A stretch of 64,000 nt of DNA from Candidimonas humi. Lineage in GTDB: Bacteria; Pseudomonadota; Gammaproteobacteria; Burkholderiales; Burkholderiaceae_B. The translations under genes and the position numbers were made by a program. This document shows positions 1 to 7,719 of the stretch, one piece after another. The stretch is taken from NCBI RefSeq assembly GCF_019166065.1, contig NZ_JAHTBN010000007.1, forward strand, positions 62,001 through 126,000. Direction: 5' to 3'. The notes under the pieces were generated by a model that did no database searches, had not been told where the DNA came from, and worked only from the letters and a program-made list of their open reading frames with translations. Position 1 is the first letter of the stretch. Each line of letters begins with the position of its first letter.

Positions 1-304
1 CTGCCAACGCCAGGGACGCACGCAGCATATCGTTGGTACGGGTCTGCCAGCCGTCCCCGCTGGCGCGAAGCGCCTCCAGAACGTCAGCATCGAGACGCAG
101 CTTTACCGCCTCTTTCGTCACAGCTTGAGTACTGCCCACGGGACGTCCTCGCCGCTTGGCAATCTTTGCCGGCGTGTGGATCTCCGCGAACTTGCCAGCC
201 TTGGCTTCGGCCAGGGAGTCGCGCAGACCAGGAAGTGCCTGGCCAGCATCGGCCTCGATAGCCTTTGCCACCTTTTCCATATCCAGTTTCTTCAGGGCCT
301 TCAT
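1..304 (-). CDS. Ribbon-helix-helix (BrnA-like) antitoxin, 3' end cut by window edge
   Basis: The frame is open from the ATG at 304 to the window edge (about 101 codons, no stop), so the gene is partial. After an acidic/basic N-terminal half comes a basic linker (KRRGRPVGST) and then a KLRLDADVLEALRASGDGWQ-type segment, which resembles the C-terminal ribbon-helix-helix DNA-binding part of BrnA-family antitoxins. Its ATG overlaps the stop of the upstream toxin gene (ATGA, 301-304), so the two are translationally coupled in toxin-first order. By family knowledge it should neutralise the toxin and autorepress the promoter near 606-633. The pairing with a RelE-like rather than a BrnT toxin is inferred from sequence look only. 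Confidence 0.75.
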   Translation of the reverse strand, partial: MKALKKLDMEKVAKAIEADAGQALPGLRDSLAEAKAGKFAEIHTPAKIAKRRGRPVGSTQAVTKEAVKLRLDADVLEALRASGDGWQTRTNDMLRASLALA

Positions 305-600
305 ACTTTCCTCCGCTTGATTTCCTTGGGCATCACGTTCTTGCGCTCGGCCTTGGCATACACCATGACCAACAGCACGACCTCGTCATCGACCAGGTGA
401 AAGTAAATCACCCTGGCCCCGCCACGCTTGCCCATGCCCTTGCGGGCCCAGCGCACCTTTCGAGCCCCATCAGCCCCAGGGATGACATCGCCCGAGTCTA
501 GGTTTTCCGCAATCCAGTCAATGAAGGCATGCCGCTCTTCTTCGTGCCAAATTTCAGCGGCTTGCTTCTGGAATGTGAGAGTTTCGATCACAGTACGCAT
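301..600 (-). CDS. RelE/HigB-like type II toxin
   Basis: A 99-residue basic protein when started at the ATG at 600. The frame extends upstream to 705, but that extension lies over the promoter and is rejected. The C-terminal half (RWARKGMGKRGGARVIYFHL, then VMVYAKAERKNVMPKEIK) has the pattern of RelE/HigB2-type ribosome-dependent mRNA interferases: a GKRGGARVIY core beta strand and a YxKxER.N tail. It should act in the cytoplasm on translated mRNA. The stop overlaps the start of the antitoxin gene. The RNase role is inferred from the family. Confidence 0.8.
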   Translation of the reverse strand: MRTVIETLTFQKQAAEIWHEEERHAFIDWIAENLDSGDVIPGADGARKVRWARKGMGKRGGARVIYFHLVDDEVVLLVMVYAKAERKNVMPKEIKRRKV

Positions 601-605
601 AGTTA

Positions 606-633
606 ATTGTACCCCCAAATAAATCCTTAGCAA
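606..633 (-). promoter_or_regulatory. Promoter of the toxin-antitoxin operon
   Basis: On the minus strand a -35 box TTGCTA (628-633) and a -10 box TACAAT (606-611) are separated by exactly 16 bp. The -10 ends only 5 nt before the toxin ATG at 600 and no Shine-Dalgarno sequence fits in between, so the transcript would start at or just inside the coding start. Either it is leaderless or a slightly later start codon is used. Confidence 0.55.
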
Positions 634-1076
634 GGGGGGCGATGTGTCTGTACAGCAGCCAAGGGGAAGGAGCCCTCTGATTAGAGCTTTCACGTACAGA
701 ACCAAGCCTCGGTGAGCGGCCCGGCTAGGGCATCCCCTCGTCGGTGAACCGCAGGCGAGCCGCCTGACTCTGGTGGCTCGTTGTGTAACATTCAGGAATG
801 CTGAAGTCGGCTGCGCTCGCTGGAGCCGCCCTGGCCTATGCTAATCACAAAATCCGGGCAAATGCGGTAGCACCGTGACCGATCGATGTAGGTGATGGGT
901 AGTCACCCGTTCCAACCGCACTGGGCCAATAACCGGGCTTGTGGAGCAGTTCCGCGAATTCGCGCCACAGCTGGCCGGACGACAGGATTTTTTCGAGGCC
1001 CAGGCCAACAGCGGAAGCCGTGCGCGCCAGCCAAATCTTCCACGGGACTCGATGCATCAAGATGTATATCTGCTCG

Positions 1077-1095
1077 ACAATATAATTTCTATTGT
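1077..1095. promoter_or_regulatory. Dyad overlapping a TATAAT box, probable ArsR operator
   Basis: ACAATA (1077-1082) and TATTGT (1090-1095) form a perfect inverted repeat with a 7-bp spacer. The element contains a TATAAT hexamer (1081-1086) and lies 44 bp upstream of the VOC start codon. The operon encodes an ArsR-type repressor as its second gene, so autoregulation through this site is the natural reading (inference). Confidence 0.45.
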
Positions 1096-1138
1096 TGTTA
1101 AATATTCCATGTAACGGCAATATTCAAGGAGTCCCGCC

Positions 1139-1603
1139 ATGTCTACTGCTATACCCCGTCGGCCCTCGTTCATCTCGTCGATCGCATACAAGGACGCTCG
1201 GGCCGCGCTCAAATGGCTGCAGGATGTTTTTGGCTTCGAGCCGAGCATGGTTCTTACCAATGCCGAAGGGAATGTAGTCCACGCCGAGATGACGCATGGC
1301 GACGGCGTCGTGATGATCGGGCCCGAGTGGGCGGACTGGACCCGCAGCCCTCTATCGCTGGGCGGCAAGAACACCCAGCGCGTCCATGTGCGCATCGACC
1401 ACGGCATCGACGAGCATTGCGCACGGGCGCGGCAAGCCGGCGCGAGAATCGTGAAGGATCCCGAGGATCAGTTCTACGGCGACCGCTCCTACATAGCGGC
1501 CGATCTCGAAGGCCATTTCTGGACGTTCTCGCAGGCAGTGCGCCGCGTTTCGGAGGAAGAAATGGAGCAGGCGACCGGCCTCAAGTTCGAGCGGCTGCAG
1601 TGA
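1139..1603 (+). CDS. VOC (glyoxalase/bleomycin-resistance-like) family protein
   Basis: A 154-residue protein preceded by AAGGAG (1126-1131) at ideal spacing. It has a single-chain double beta-alpha-beta-beta-beta VOC fold signature: SIAYKDARAALKWLQDVFGF near the N-terminus, HAEMTHGDGVVMIGPE in the middle, and YGDRSYIAADLEGHFWTFSQ near the C-terminus. The H..E pattern is compatible with metal binding. The PhnB/glyoxalase-like subgroup often sits with ArsR and AHSA1 genes, as here. The substrate is not predictable. Its stop overlaps the GTG start of the ArsR gene, indicating an operon. Confidence 0.85.
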   Translation: MSTAIPRRPSFISSIAYKDARAALKWLQDVFGFEPSMVLTNAEGNVVHAEMTHGDGVVMIGPEWADWTRSPLSLGGKNTQRVHVRIDHGIDEHCARARQAGARIVKDPEDQFYGDRSYIAADLEGHFWTFSQAVRRVSEEEMEQATGLKFERLQ

Positions 1604-1995
1604 GCGCCCAAGGCCTGGGCCGCGGGCCTCGGCATGATGATGTCGTCGAAGCTCCAGCCGCGGCAAGTGCGCATAGCCTCGATCGCACGCTGGCGGCGCT
1701 CGCCGACCCGCATCGCAGGCGCGTCGTCGATCTCCTGCGCGAGCGGCCTCTGAGGGCGGGGGACTTGGCGCAGGCGGCGCAGATTTCTTTTCCGGCCATG
1801 AGTCGCCATTTGAAGACGCTGCGCCAGTGCGGCCTGGTCGAGGAGGACCGCGACGAGTTCGACTCCCGGGTCCGCATCTATCGATTGAAGGCCGAGGCAA
1901 TGGGCGAACTCAAGGCCTGGCTGGCAGAGACGGATGCATTGTGGGCGCGGCAGCTCGCGGCGTTCAAGGCGCATTTGCGGAAGGCCGGGAAATGA
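1600..1995 (+). CDS. ArsR-family transcriptional regulator
   Basis: 131 residues from a GTG at 1600 that overlaps the VOC stop (GTGA). The winged helix spans roughly residues 25-95: LDRTLAALADPHRRRVVDLL, then LAQAAQISFPAMSRHLKTLR as the recognition helix region, then a wing with VRIYRL. The usual metal-binding ELCVC box is absent, so this belongs to the metal-free ArsR group that typically accompanies AHSA1 genes. It ends in an ATGA overlap with the next gene. It probably represses its own operon through the dyad at 1077-1095. Confidence 0.88.
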   Translation: MSAQGLGRGPRHDDVVEAPAAASAHSLDRTLAALADPHRRRVVDLLRERPLRAGDLAQAAQISFPAMSRHLKTLRQCGLVEEDRDEFDSRVRIYRLKAEAMGELKAWLAETDALWARQLAAFKAHLRKAGK

Positions 1996-2462
1996 CGTCG
2001 AAGGTCTATATCGCCATTCGCGTGCCTGCCGATCCGGCGCGGGCTTTCGAGGCATTTACCCAGGACATCGCGTCCTGGTGGCAGCCGGACCCCCTGTTTC
2101 AGATCACGCCGGAAGGCGATGGCGAGCTGAGTTTCGAGCCCGGCCCGAACGGCCGCCTCGTCACGCGGCTCGCCAACGGCGAGCTCTTCGAGATCGGCCG
2201 CATCCTGGCCTGGGAGCCTGGCAAGCGCCTCATGTTCGTTTGGCGCCAGGCCAGTTTCCCGCCCCAGCAATCGACCGAAGTGGAGGTGCTCTTTGAGCCG
2301 GCAGGCGAGGAGACGCGCGTGTCGATCGAACATCGGGCGTGGGACACGATCCCGCAAGAGCACGCCGCCCGGCACGGCTTCCCGGAACACGTCACGCTGC
2401 TGCGCGCCGCCGAGTGGTGGCGCGCTTCGCTGCGGAATCTCGGCGACAGGCTTTCGGGATGA
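1992..2462 (+). CDS. AHSA1/SRPBCC-domain protein
   Basis: 156 residues from the ATG at 1992, overlapping the ArsR stop. The start YIAIRVPADPARAFEAFT and the tail EHVTLLRAAEWWRASLRNLG are typical of the AHSA1 (activator of Hsp90 ATPase homolog) branch of the START/SRPBCC fold, which binds small hydrophobic ligands. It is the third gene of the coupled VOC-ArsR-AHSA1 operon. The function of these small proteins is generally unknown; a role in detoxification is a guess from context. Confidence 0.85.
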   Translation: MTSKVYIAIRVPADPARAFEAFTQDIASWWQPDPLFQITPEGDGELSFEPGPNGRLVTRLANGELFEIGRILAWEPGKRLMFVWRQASFPPQQSTEVEVLFEPAGEETRVSIEHRAWDTIPQEHAARHGFPEHVTLLRAAEWWRASLRNLGDRLSG

Positions 2463-2525
2463 CTATGGCACGGGATGGCTCAAAGAAACGCGTCATCTGA
2501 CGGGCGTCGATAAACGCCGCGGAAC

Positions 2526-2554
2526 GTGCCGGTTCGATTCCGGTCTCGGGCACC
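2526..2554 (+). tRNA. tRNA-Leu-like 3' fragment (not a functional gene)
   Basis: Positions 2528-2544 form a canonical T-arm (5-bp stem GCCGG/CCGGT with the 7-nt loop TTCGATT). It is followed by CTCGGGC (2545-2551), which matches the 3' strand of a bacterial tRNA-Leu acceptor stem, and then ACC. No 5' half, anticodon arm or D-arm is found upstream. This is the usual leftover (attL/attR-like) of an element integrated at a tRNA gene. The identity as leucine is by resemblance only. Confidence 0.45.
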
Positions 2555-2602
2555 GCCAATTTACGCAAAGCCGAAAGACGGGCCTCGCACCGCCATCTCG
2601 CA

Positions 2603-3517
2603 TCACACCTTGCCGTCCGCTTCCAGACAAGGCACCAGAATCCCGGCGAGCCAATCGCTGAACACCCTCACGCGCCGCGACAAATGGCGCCGATGCGGAT
2701 ATACGATGTGCACCGGCATTGCCGGCGCCGGCCAATCCGTCAGCACTTCGACCAGTTCGCCGCGCTGCAGATGCTCGCGCACGTCGAAGGCCGGAATCTG
2801 GATCAGGCCCGAACCGGCCAGGCAACAGGCGATGTATGTCTCGGCATTGTTGACCATGACCTGGGAACGCATGGCGAGGCTGCGGCCCTGCCCTTCATCG
2901 CGCCATTCCCAAGGCACGATCCGGCCGCTGGCGGGCTGCGCGTAGTTGACGGCAAGATGCTGCGCCAGATCGGCCGGGGTGCGCGGCACGCCATGGCGGT
3001 CCAGGTAGGCCGGGCTGGCGCAATTGACCAGCCGCATCATGCCCAGCGGGCGCGCCACCAGGCTGCTCGCCGAAAGTTCTCCTACGCGCAAGGCGCAGTC
3101 GATGCCCTCCTGGACGAGGTCGATGGCGCGATCGCTCGATCCCAGCTCGATCTCGATGCCCGGGTGATGGTCGAAAAAATCCGGCAAGGCCGGCGCCACT
3201 TGCCGCCGGGCAATGCGGCTGGGCATGTCGACGCGCAGGCGCCCCCGCAAGGCGCCGGGGTGGGGCCGGAACTGTTGCTCGAGTTCGTCGCTGTCGGCCA
3301 CCAGGGCGATGGCGCGCTCGAGTACCGCTACGCCGTCCTGCGTCAGGCTGACGCGCCGGGTCGTGCGGTTGAACAGCCGCGTGCCCATGCGCGTCTCCAG
3401 TTGCTGGATCGCCAGCGAAACCGTGGGGCGTGGCACTCCCAGCTGCGCCGCGGCCAGGCTGAAGCCGCCGCAGTGCGCGACACGCAGGAAGATGCGGAGC
3501 TGGTCGATACGATCCAT
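2603..3517 (-). CDS. LysR-family transcriptional regulator
   Basis: 304 residues, the standard LTTR length. The N-terminal winged helix (residues about 1-60) contains LRIFLRVAHCGGFSLAAAQL and the recognition helix PRPTVSLAIQQLETRMGTRL, followed by the family's FNRTTRRVSLT turn. A periplasmic-binding-like effector domain follows. It is divergently transcribed from the SDR gene at 3636 with a 118-bp shared intergenic region, so regulation of that gene is likely. Confidence 0.92.
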   Translation of the reverse strand: MDRIDQLRIFLRVAHCGGFSLAAAQLGVPRPTVSLAIQQLETRMGTRLFNRTTRRVSLTQDGVAVLERAIALVADSDELEQQFRPHPGALRGRLRVDMPSRIARRQVAPALPDFFDHHPGIEIELGSSDRAIDLVQEGIDCALRVGELSASSLVARPLGMMRLVNCASPAYLDRHGVPRTPADLAQHLAVNYAQPASGRIVPWEWRDEGQGRSLAMRSQVMVNNAETYIACCLAGSGLIQIPAFDVREHLQRGELVEVLTDWPAPAMPVHIVYPHRRHLSRRVRVFSDWLAGILVPCLEADGKV

Positions 3518-3635
3518 AAGCCTGCAATTGGAAATTGGTAGTGATTTATGGATAGTCTAGGCTTAAATTGCTGGTTTATTCCAGTTTTATTGCTCTATAG
3601 GATAAAGAAATCCCTCGTTTCAACAAGGAGTTCCG

Positions 3636-4409
3636 ATGTCTGCACATAGTATTCAAGGCAAGGTCGTTCTCATCGCCGGCGGCGCCAAGAACCTGGGCGG
3701 CTTGATTGCGCGCGACCTCGCGCAGCAAGGCGCGAAAGCGGTGGCGATCCACTACAACAGCGCCGCGACGCGGCCCGATGCCGAGGCGACCGCGGCCGCC
3801 ATCGAGGCCGCCGGGGCGCGGGCGTTTGCCTTCCAGGCGGATCTCACGACCGCCGGCGCCGTCGAGAAGTTGTTCGCCGAGGCCGTCGCGGCGGTCGGCA
3901 AGCCGGACATCGCGATCAACACAGTCGGCAAGGTGCTCAAGAAGCCCTTGGTCGAGATCAGCGAAGCGGAATACGACGAGATGAGCGCCGTGAATTCGAA
4001 GTCGGCATTCTTCTTTCTCAAGGAGGCCGGCAGGCATGTCAACGACAACGGCAAGATCGTCACCCTGGTGACGTCGCTGCTGGGCGCCTTTACGCCGTTC
4101 TATGCCGCCTATGCAGGCACCAAGGCGCCGGTGGAGCATTTTACTCGCGCGGCCGCCAAGGAATTCGGGGCTCGCGGCATCTCGGTGACCGCGGTCGGCC
4201 CGGGGCCGATGGACACGCCGTTCTTCTATCCGGCCGAAGGCACCGACGCGGTGGCCTACCACAAGACCGCGGCAGCCTTGTCTGGGTTCAGCAAGACCGG
4301 CCTGACCGACATCCAGGATGTCGTGCCCTTCATCCGCCACTTGGTCAGCGACGGCTGGTGGATCACCGGCCAGACCATTCTGATCAACGGCGGCTATACG
4401 ACCAAATGA
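3636..4409 (+). CDS. SDR-family oxidoreductase
   Basis: 257 residues with AAGGAG upstream of the ATG. It is a classical short-chain dehydrogenase: a nucleotide-binding glycine segment GGAKNLGG (about 15-22), Ser147, and Tyr159-x-x-x-Lys163 (YAGTK) as the catalytic set. The glycine motif departs slightly from TGxxxGIG (GGAKNLGG), as in several 3-oxoacyl-ACP-reductase-like SDRs. It should be a cytoplasmic NAD(P)-dependent alcohol/ketone oxidoreductase of unknown substrate. It is a single gene divergent from the LysR gene. Confidence 0.9.
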   Translation: MSAHSIQGKVVLIAGGAKNLGGLIARDLAQQGAKAVAIHYNSAATRPDAEATAAAIEAAGARAFAFQADLTTAGAVEKLFAEAVAAVGKPDIAINTVGKVLKKPLVEISEAEYDEMSAVNSKSAFFFLKEAGRHVNDNGKIVTLVTSLLGAFTPFYAAYAGTKAPVEHFTRAAAKEFGARGISVTAVGPGPMDTPFFYPAEGTDAVAYHKTAAALSGFSKTGLTDIQDVVPFIRHLVSDGWWITGQTILINGGYTTK

Positions 4410-4427
4410 GGCGGCGCGGCCTCGTCG

Positions 4428-4569
4428 GGCCGCCGTGATGGCGGGGTACGCGCAGATGAGCACCTGCTCCCCATCGGCCATCAGCGCATAGCGGGCCTGG
4501 GAATTGGGTATTCTCGCCGCAGATCAGCATCCCGATGCGGCCGATTTCGGTGTCGCTGACGCGCAGGCC
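4428..4569 (-). pseudogene. Nitrilase fragment with frameshift
   Basis: Read on the minus strand, one frame gives GLRVSDTEIGRIGMLICGEN, the segment around the nitrilase catalytic cysteine (CGEN). After about four more codons the reading frame shifts and a second frame continues ARYALMADGEQVLICAYPAI, the next conserved nitrilase block. No N-terminal third (catalytic Glu and Lys blocks) or C-terminus is found on either side. It is therefore a roughly 140-bp decayed remnant lying directly after the SDR stop codon. Confidence 0.7.
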
Positions 4570-4796
4570 GGATCGCGCTGCCCGCGTGGTACGATGCAAC
4601 GGAACAATTCACCTGTGATGGATGTTCACCTTGCCGCATCGATTCGCGAATCTTTTTTTCGATCTTCGGCACCTGACAGTACGGCGGCGATGGATACCAG
4701 CCCCGGGCTGTGATGCGAGCCGAGGCGCCCGGCTTGCGGGCGCCAGCGGCGCTGCCGGACCAGATCGTTTGCACGCTCGGGCCCATGGGGTGTCGC

Positions 4797-5345
4797 ATGA
4801 ATGACGATGACCACGCCGCGCCGGCGGCAAAGCCGGCCCCCGACCAAATCCCTCGATCGACCTCAAGAGGCCTATGCAATTTAGGCCTGACGATATGGGA
4901 CAGATGGCGCAGCGCGTGGCGCGAGATTGCGGCCGCGACCGTTGCCGCGATGCTGGCCTGGGTGGTCGCACAGAAACTATTCGACCACACACACCCGATA
5001 TTTGCCGCGGTCATCGCCATTGTCGCCTTGGGGCCCGGCATCCCCAGCCACCGGAGACAGGCCTGGGGCCTGGTCCTGGGGGTGGCGCTGGGCATCCTGG
5101 TAGGCGAAGTGGCGCGCTTCATTCCCGAGCCGGCCGTGGCGACCGGAGTCGGCGTATTCGTTTCGATGATGATAGCGACGTCCTTCGGGATGGGCCCTGT
5201 CGTGCCCATCCAGGCCGGCGTTTCGCTGCTTCTGGTGCTCACGCTGGGCACGCAGACCGCGGGCTATGTGCGCATGATAGATGTCGTGATAGGCGCGGTA
5301 ATCGGCTTGATATGCGGCCGGCTGCTGTTGAGGCCCAAGCCTTGA
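4797..5345 (+). CDS. Small FUSC/aromatic-acid-exporter-type membrane protein
   Basis: 182 residues from the ATG at 4797; an upstream in-frame extension to 4710 exists. A hydrophilic N-terminus is followed by closely spaced hydrophobic segments (TVAAMLAWVVAQKLF, FAAVIAIVALGPG, GLVLGVALGILVGEV, then two C-terminal ones), the pattern of the N-terminal membrane module of FUSC/ArAE efflux proteins. The large cytosolic domain of full-length exporters is absent. This short form occurs naturally, so it is not necessarily truncated. Role inferred as inner-membrane export of small organic acids. Confidence 0.65.
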   Translation: MNDDDHAAPAAKPAPDQIPRSTSRGLCNLGLTIWDRWRSAWREIAAATVAAMLAWVVAQKLFDHTHPIFAAVIAIVALGPGIPSHRRQAWGLVLGVALGILVGEVARFIPEPAVATGVGVFVSMMIATSFGMGPVVPIQAGVSLLLVLTLGTQTAGYVRMIDVVIGAVIGLICGRLLLRPKP

Positions 5346-5412
5346 CAACGCCGACCGCTAGCCATTGTTCTTTTCTTTCCGGCGCATCCGCCGGAACTTC
5401 CCGGAGCATTTG

Positions 5413-6363
5413 ATGAAGGTCACGCTGGATCTCGACGAACTGCTGCGCAATGGCGACATCACGCAGGCCGAGCACGACAGGCTGGGCCGGCTGGCCGCGG
5501 CCACCACCGGCACGCTGGCCTTCAATTTGCTGGTCGGATTCGGCATAGTCGCGGTCGCCGCCGCGGCGCTGGCCCTGGTTCCGACGGCAATTACCGCCAT
5601 CGTGATCGGCCTGTGCGTGCTGCTGGCGGGCATGCTCCTGCATCGGGCAAGCCTGGCCCAGTGGCAGTTGCTGGCGAACATCTGCGTTCTGGTGGGTGCG
5701 CTGATGGCGGGCGGCGGCCTGATCGCCAGCGACGATGGCAGCCTGCAGTCCATGCTGACGGTAACCGTGGCATTCGCCGTCATCGCGGCCCTCTCCAGAA
5801 GCAGCCTCATGGCCGTGCTTGCCACACTGATGCTGGCGGGATGCATAGGCTCTCGCACCGATTATTTCCATGCCAGCTACGGGCTGGAAATCCAGAAGCC
5901 GATCTATACCATCGTGCTCTTCTCGCTGCTGGCGGCGGGGCTGCATCGCCTTTCGGCAGTCCTTCCGGCGGCCTACCTGAAGATCACCGAAGCAGCTACG
6001 CGAACATCGATATTCCTGGTGAATCTCGGATTCTGGGTGGGATCCCTGTGGGGCGACCATATCGGCCGCGGCTACGCGGCGGACCCTACGCTGGCCCAGG
6101 GCTATATAAGCGCACCCGTGTTCGCCGTGCTGTGGGCCCTGGTATTGCTGGCGACGGGCATCTGGGCGTGGCGGCGCAATCGCCGCTGGGTACTCAATAC
6201 TGTGGCGGTCTTTGCCGCGATCGATCTTTACACCCAGTGGTTCGAGAACCTGGACGCCAATGCCGGCAGCCTGCTGTTTGCCGGCCTGGTGGCGCTGGCC
6301 GCGGCCCTGGGCCTGAGCCACATCAATGCCGCCATGAGGCAACGTACGGTCCGTGCGAAGTAA
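5413..6363 (+). CDS. DUF2157-like multi-pass membrane protein
   Basis: 316 residues from the ATG at 5413 (GGAG at 5403-5406). The N-terminus has a short soluble segment LDELLRNGDITQAEHDRL, the characteristic lead-in of DUF2157 proteins. About ten hydrophobic helices follow, with RRNRRW between two of the last. It is an inner membrane protein of unknown function, downstream of the FUSC-like gene by 67 bp and possibly cotranscribed with it. Confidence 0.65.
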   Translation: MKVTLDLDELLRNGDITQAEHDRLGRLAAATTGTLAFNLLVGFGIVAVAAAALALVPTAITAIVIGLCVLLAGMLLHRASLAQWQLLANICVLVGALMAGGGLIASDDGSLQSMLTVTVAFAVIAALSRSSLMAVLATLMLAGCIGSRTDYFHASYGLEIQKPIYTIVLFSLLAAGLHRLSAVLPAAYLKITEAATRTSIFLVNLGFWVGSLWGDHIGRGYAADPTLAQGYISAPVFAVLWALVLLATGIWAWRRNRRWVLNTVAVFAAIDLYTQWFENLDANAGSLLFAGLVALAAALGLSHINAAMRQRTVRAK

Positions 6364-6479
6364 GTCGAAACCATCGGAGGCAAGCCACGAACCGGGTTCG
6401 ACTCCGGTCCATGTGCCGTCATGAAATGACATTCTTGAAATGTGGGCAGCAGCTCTGCCTCGGCCGCCACGCGCGGCTT

Positions 6480-7451
6480 TCATTTGACGTGTATGTTTGC
6501 CTTATGGGCTACGTCGGTCCATTTGCCGATCTGTTGCTTGACGAAGACAGGAAAGGGAACATCTTGGTGAACCGCAACGTTGGCGCCCAGCTTGCCAAAA
6601 AATGCAGCGGCGTCCGGCTCGGCCAATATGGCGCCCAATTCATCACGCAGGCGTTGGACTACCTGCTTCGGCGCGCCGGCCGGCATGGTCAGCCCGAACC
6701 ACGAGGTTGCTTCATAACCGGGCACGCCGGCTTCGGCAACCGTGGGGACGTCGGGCAACTGAGCCGAACGATGCAGCGTAGTTACGGCAAGAGCACGCAA
6801 TTTGCCTGCCTTCAACATCGGCAACACCGCGGCAAGCGCCGGAATAACCACTTGCGTCTGGCCGCCTATGGTGTCGGTAATTGCCGGAGCCGCGCCCTTG
6901 TAGGGTACGTGGAGCATTTGCGTCCCTGAATCGATCGCCAGCAGAGCTGCCGCCATGTGCAGCGGGCTGCCCACGCCGCCCGATGCGTAGGTAATGCGAC
7001 CCGGAGACTGGCGCGCCAGATTCAGCAAGTCTTTGAGCGTATGTGCGGGAACCTTGGTATTCACGCATACGACAGCCGGCACCGTGACGATCAACCTGAT
7101 GGGCGTGAAGTCCTTCACGGGATCGTAAGGCATCTTCATGCCGATCGCGGTGACTTGGGAAAACGAGGTGTCCACCAGCATGAGGGTATAACCGTCCGGA
7201 GCCGACCTCGCCACGTACTGGGCGCCGATGGTGCCCGAAGCGCCCGCCTTGTTGTCCACGATAACCGACACACCAATACGCTGGCTCAATTTCTTCGCCA
7301 CGAAACGCGCGGTCAAATCGCTTGCTCCGCCCGCTGAAAAGGGTACGACAATCGTGATCGGCCTACTGGGATACTTGTCGGCGGACATCGCGGATCCCGG
7401 AAGAAGCATGGCGCACAGCAGCGCCGCGGCGAAATATCGAAAGATTTGCAT
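6480..7451 (-). CDS. Bug-family tripartite tricarboxylate transporter solute-binding protein
   Basis: 323 residues with a signal peptide (MQIFRYFAAALLCAMLLPGS, cleavage near AMSA). The YPSRPITIVVPFSAGGASD start and the AGASGTIGAQYVARSAPDGY block are Bug (TctC-like) hallmarks that line the carboxylate-binding pocket. It is periplasmic. No TctA/TctB membrane genes are nearby. It lies downstream, on the same strand, of the MR/MLE enzyme gene with 268 bp between, so it probably captures that enzyme's substrate, a hydroxy- or sugar acid (inference). Confidence 0.92.
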   Translation of the reverse strand: MQIFRYFAAALLCAMLLPGSAMSADKYPSRPITIVVPFSAGGASDLTARFVAKKLSQRIGVSVIVDNKAGASGTIGAQYVARSAPDGYTLMLVDTSFSQVTAIGMKMPYDPVKDFTPIRLIVTVPAVVCVNTKVPAHTLKDLLNLARQSPGRITYASGGVGSPLHMAAALLAIDSGTQMLHVPYKGAAPAITDTIGGQTQVVIPALAAVLPMLKAGKLRALAVTTLHRSAQLPDVPTVAEAGVPGYEATSWFGLTMPAGAPKQVVQRLRDELGAILAEPDAAAFFGKLGANVAVHQDVPFPVFVKQQIGKWTDVAHKANIHVK

Positions 7452-7534
7452 AGTTATCTCCTGTCGTTATGAGTCTCTTTCGGCTCGATACCATCGGGTG
7501 ACGGTCTCGCCGATGCAAAGATTCGTTTTATGAA

Positions 7535-7571
7535 AGGCCCTTCCCGTCCTGCCTCGACCAAGGGAAGGCCT
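7535..7571 (-). terminator. Hairpin between the MR/MLE and Bug genes
   Basis: AGGCC(C)TTCCC (7535-7545) pairs with GGGAAGGCCT (7562-7571) with one bulged C; the 16-nt loop lies between. On the minus strand the stem is followed by a short T/A-rich stretch. It sits downstream of the enolase-superfamily gene and upstream of the Bug gene, so it may terminate or attenuate transcription between them. Confidence 0.4.
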
Positions 7572-7719
7572 GCCTATATCGCTATAGCGGTGGAAACATT
7601 AGCGTTTGGAACGTATCGAGTTTCCTGCACAGGGCCGCAGCGCAGCCCATGAGCCTTCCCGCATTCAGCCCGATTCGGGGTGCATGCATTATGTTTGCTC
7701 GTATAAGCCGAGCCAGCCT

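Larger units (their letters stand above)
601..1138. other. Intergenic region with no convincing gene
   Basis: Between the toxin gene and the VOC operon I find only the toxin promoter on the left and an ArsR-type dyad on the right. A minus-strand frame at 845-1120 lacks a ribosome binding site and any recognisable motif, so I do not call it. The middle (690-1000) shows no obvious hairpin or repeat and may be degraded former coding DNA. Confidence 0.5.

Noticed and set aside
845-1120. 91-codon minus-strand frame between the toxin and VOC genes
   Set aside because: No ribosome site, no family pattern, and it overlaps the operon's control dyad.
6390-6410. Second tRNA-like T-arm (GGGTTCGACTCCGG) downstream of the DUF2157-like gene
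   Set aside because: The stem does not pair in canonical register and no acceptor strand follows; probably chance.
5239-6483. Long minus-strand frame (414 codons) opposite the two small membrane proteins
   Set aside because: Gln/His/Arg-rich composition typical of the antisense of GC-rich genes; the plus-strand proteins have clear transmembrane patterns.
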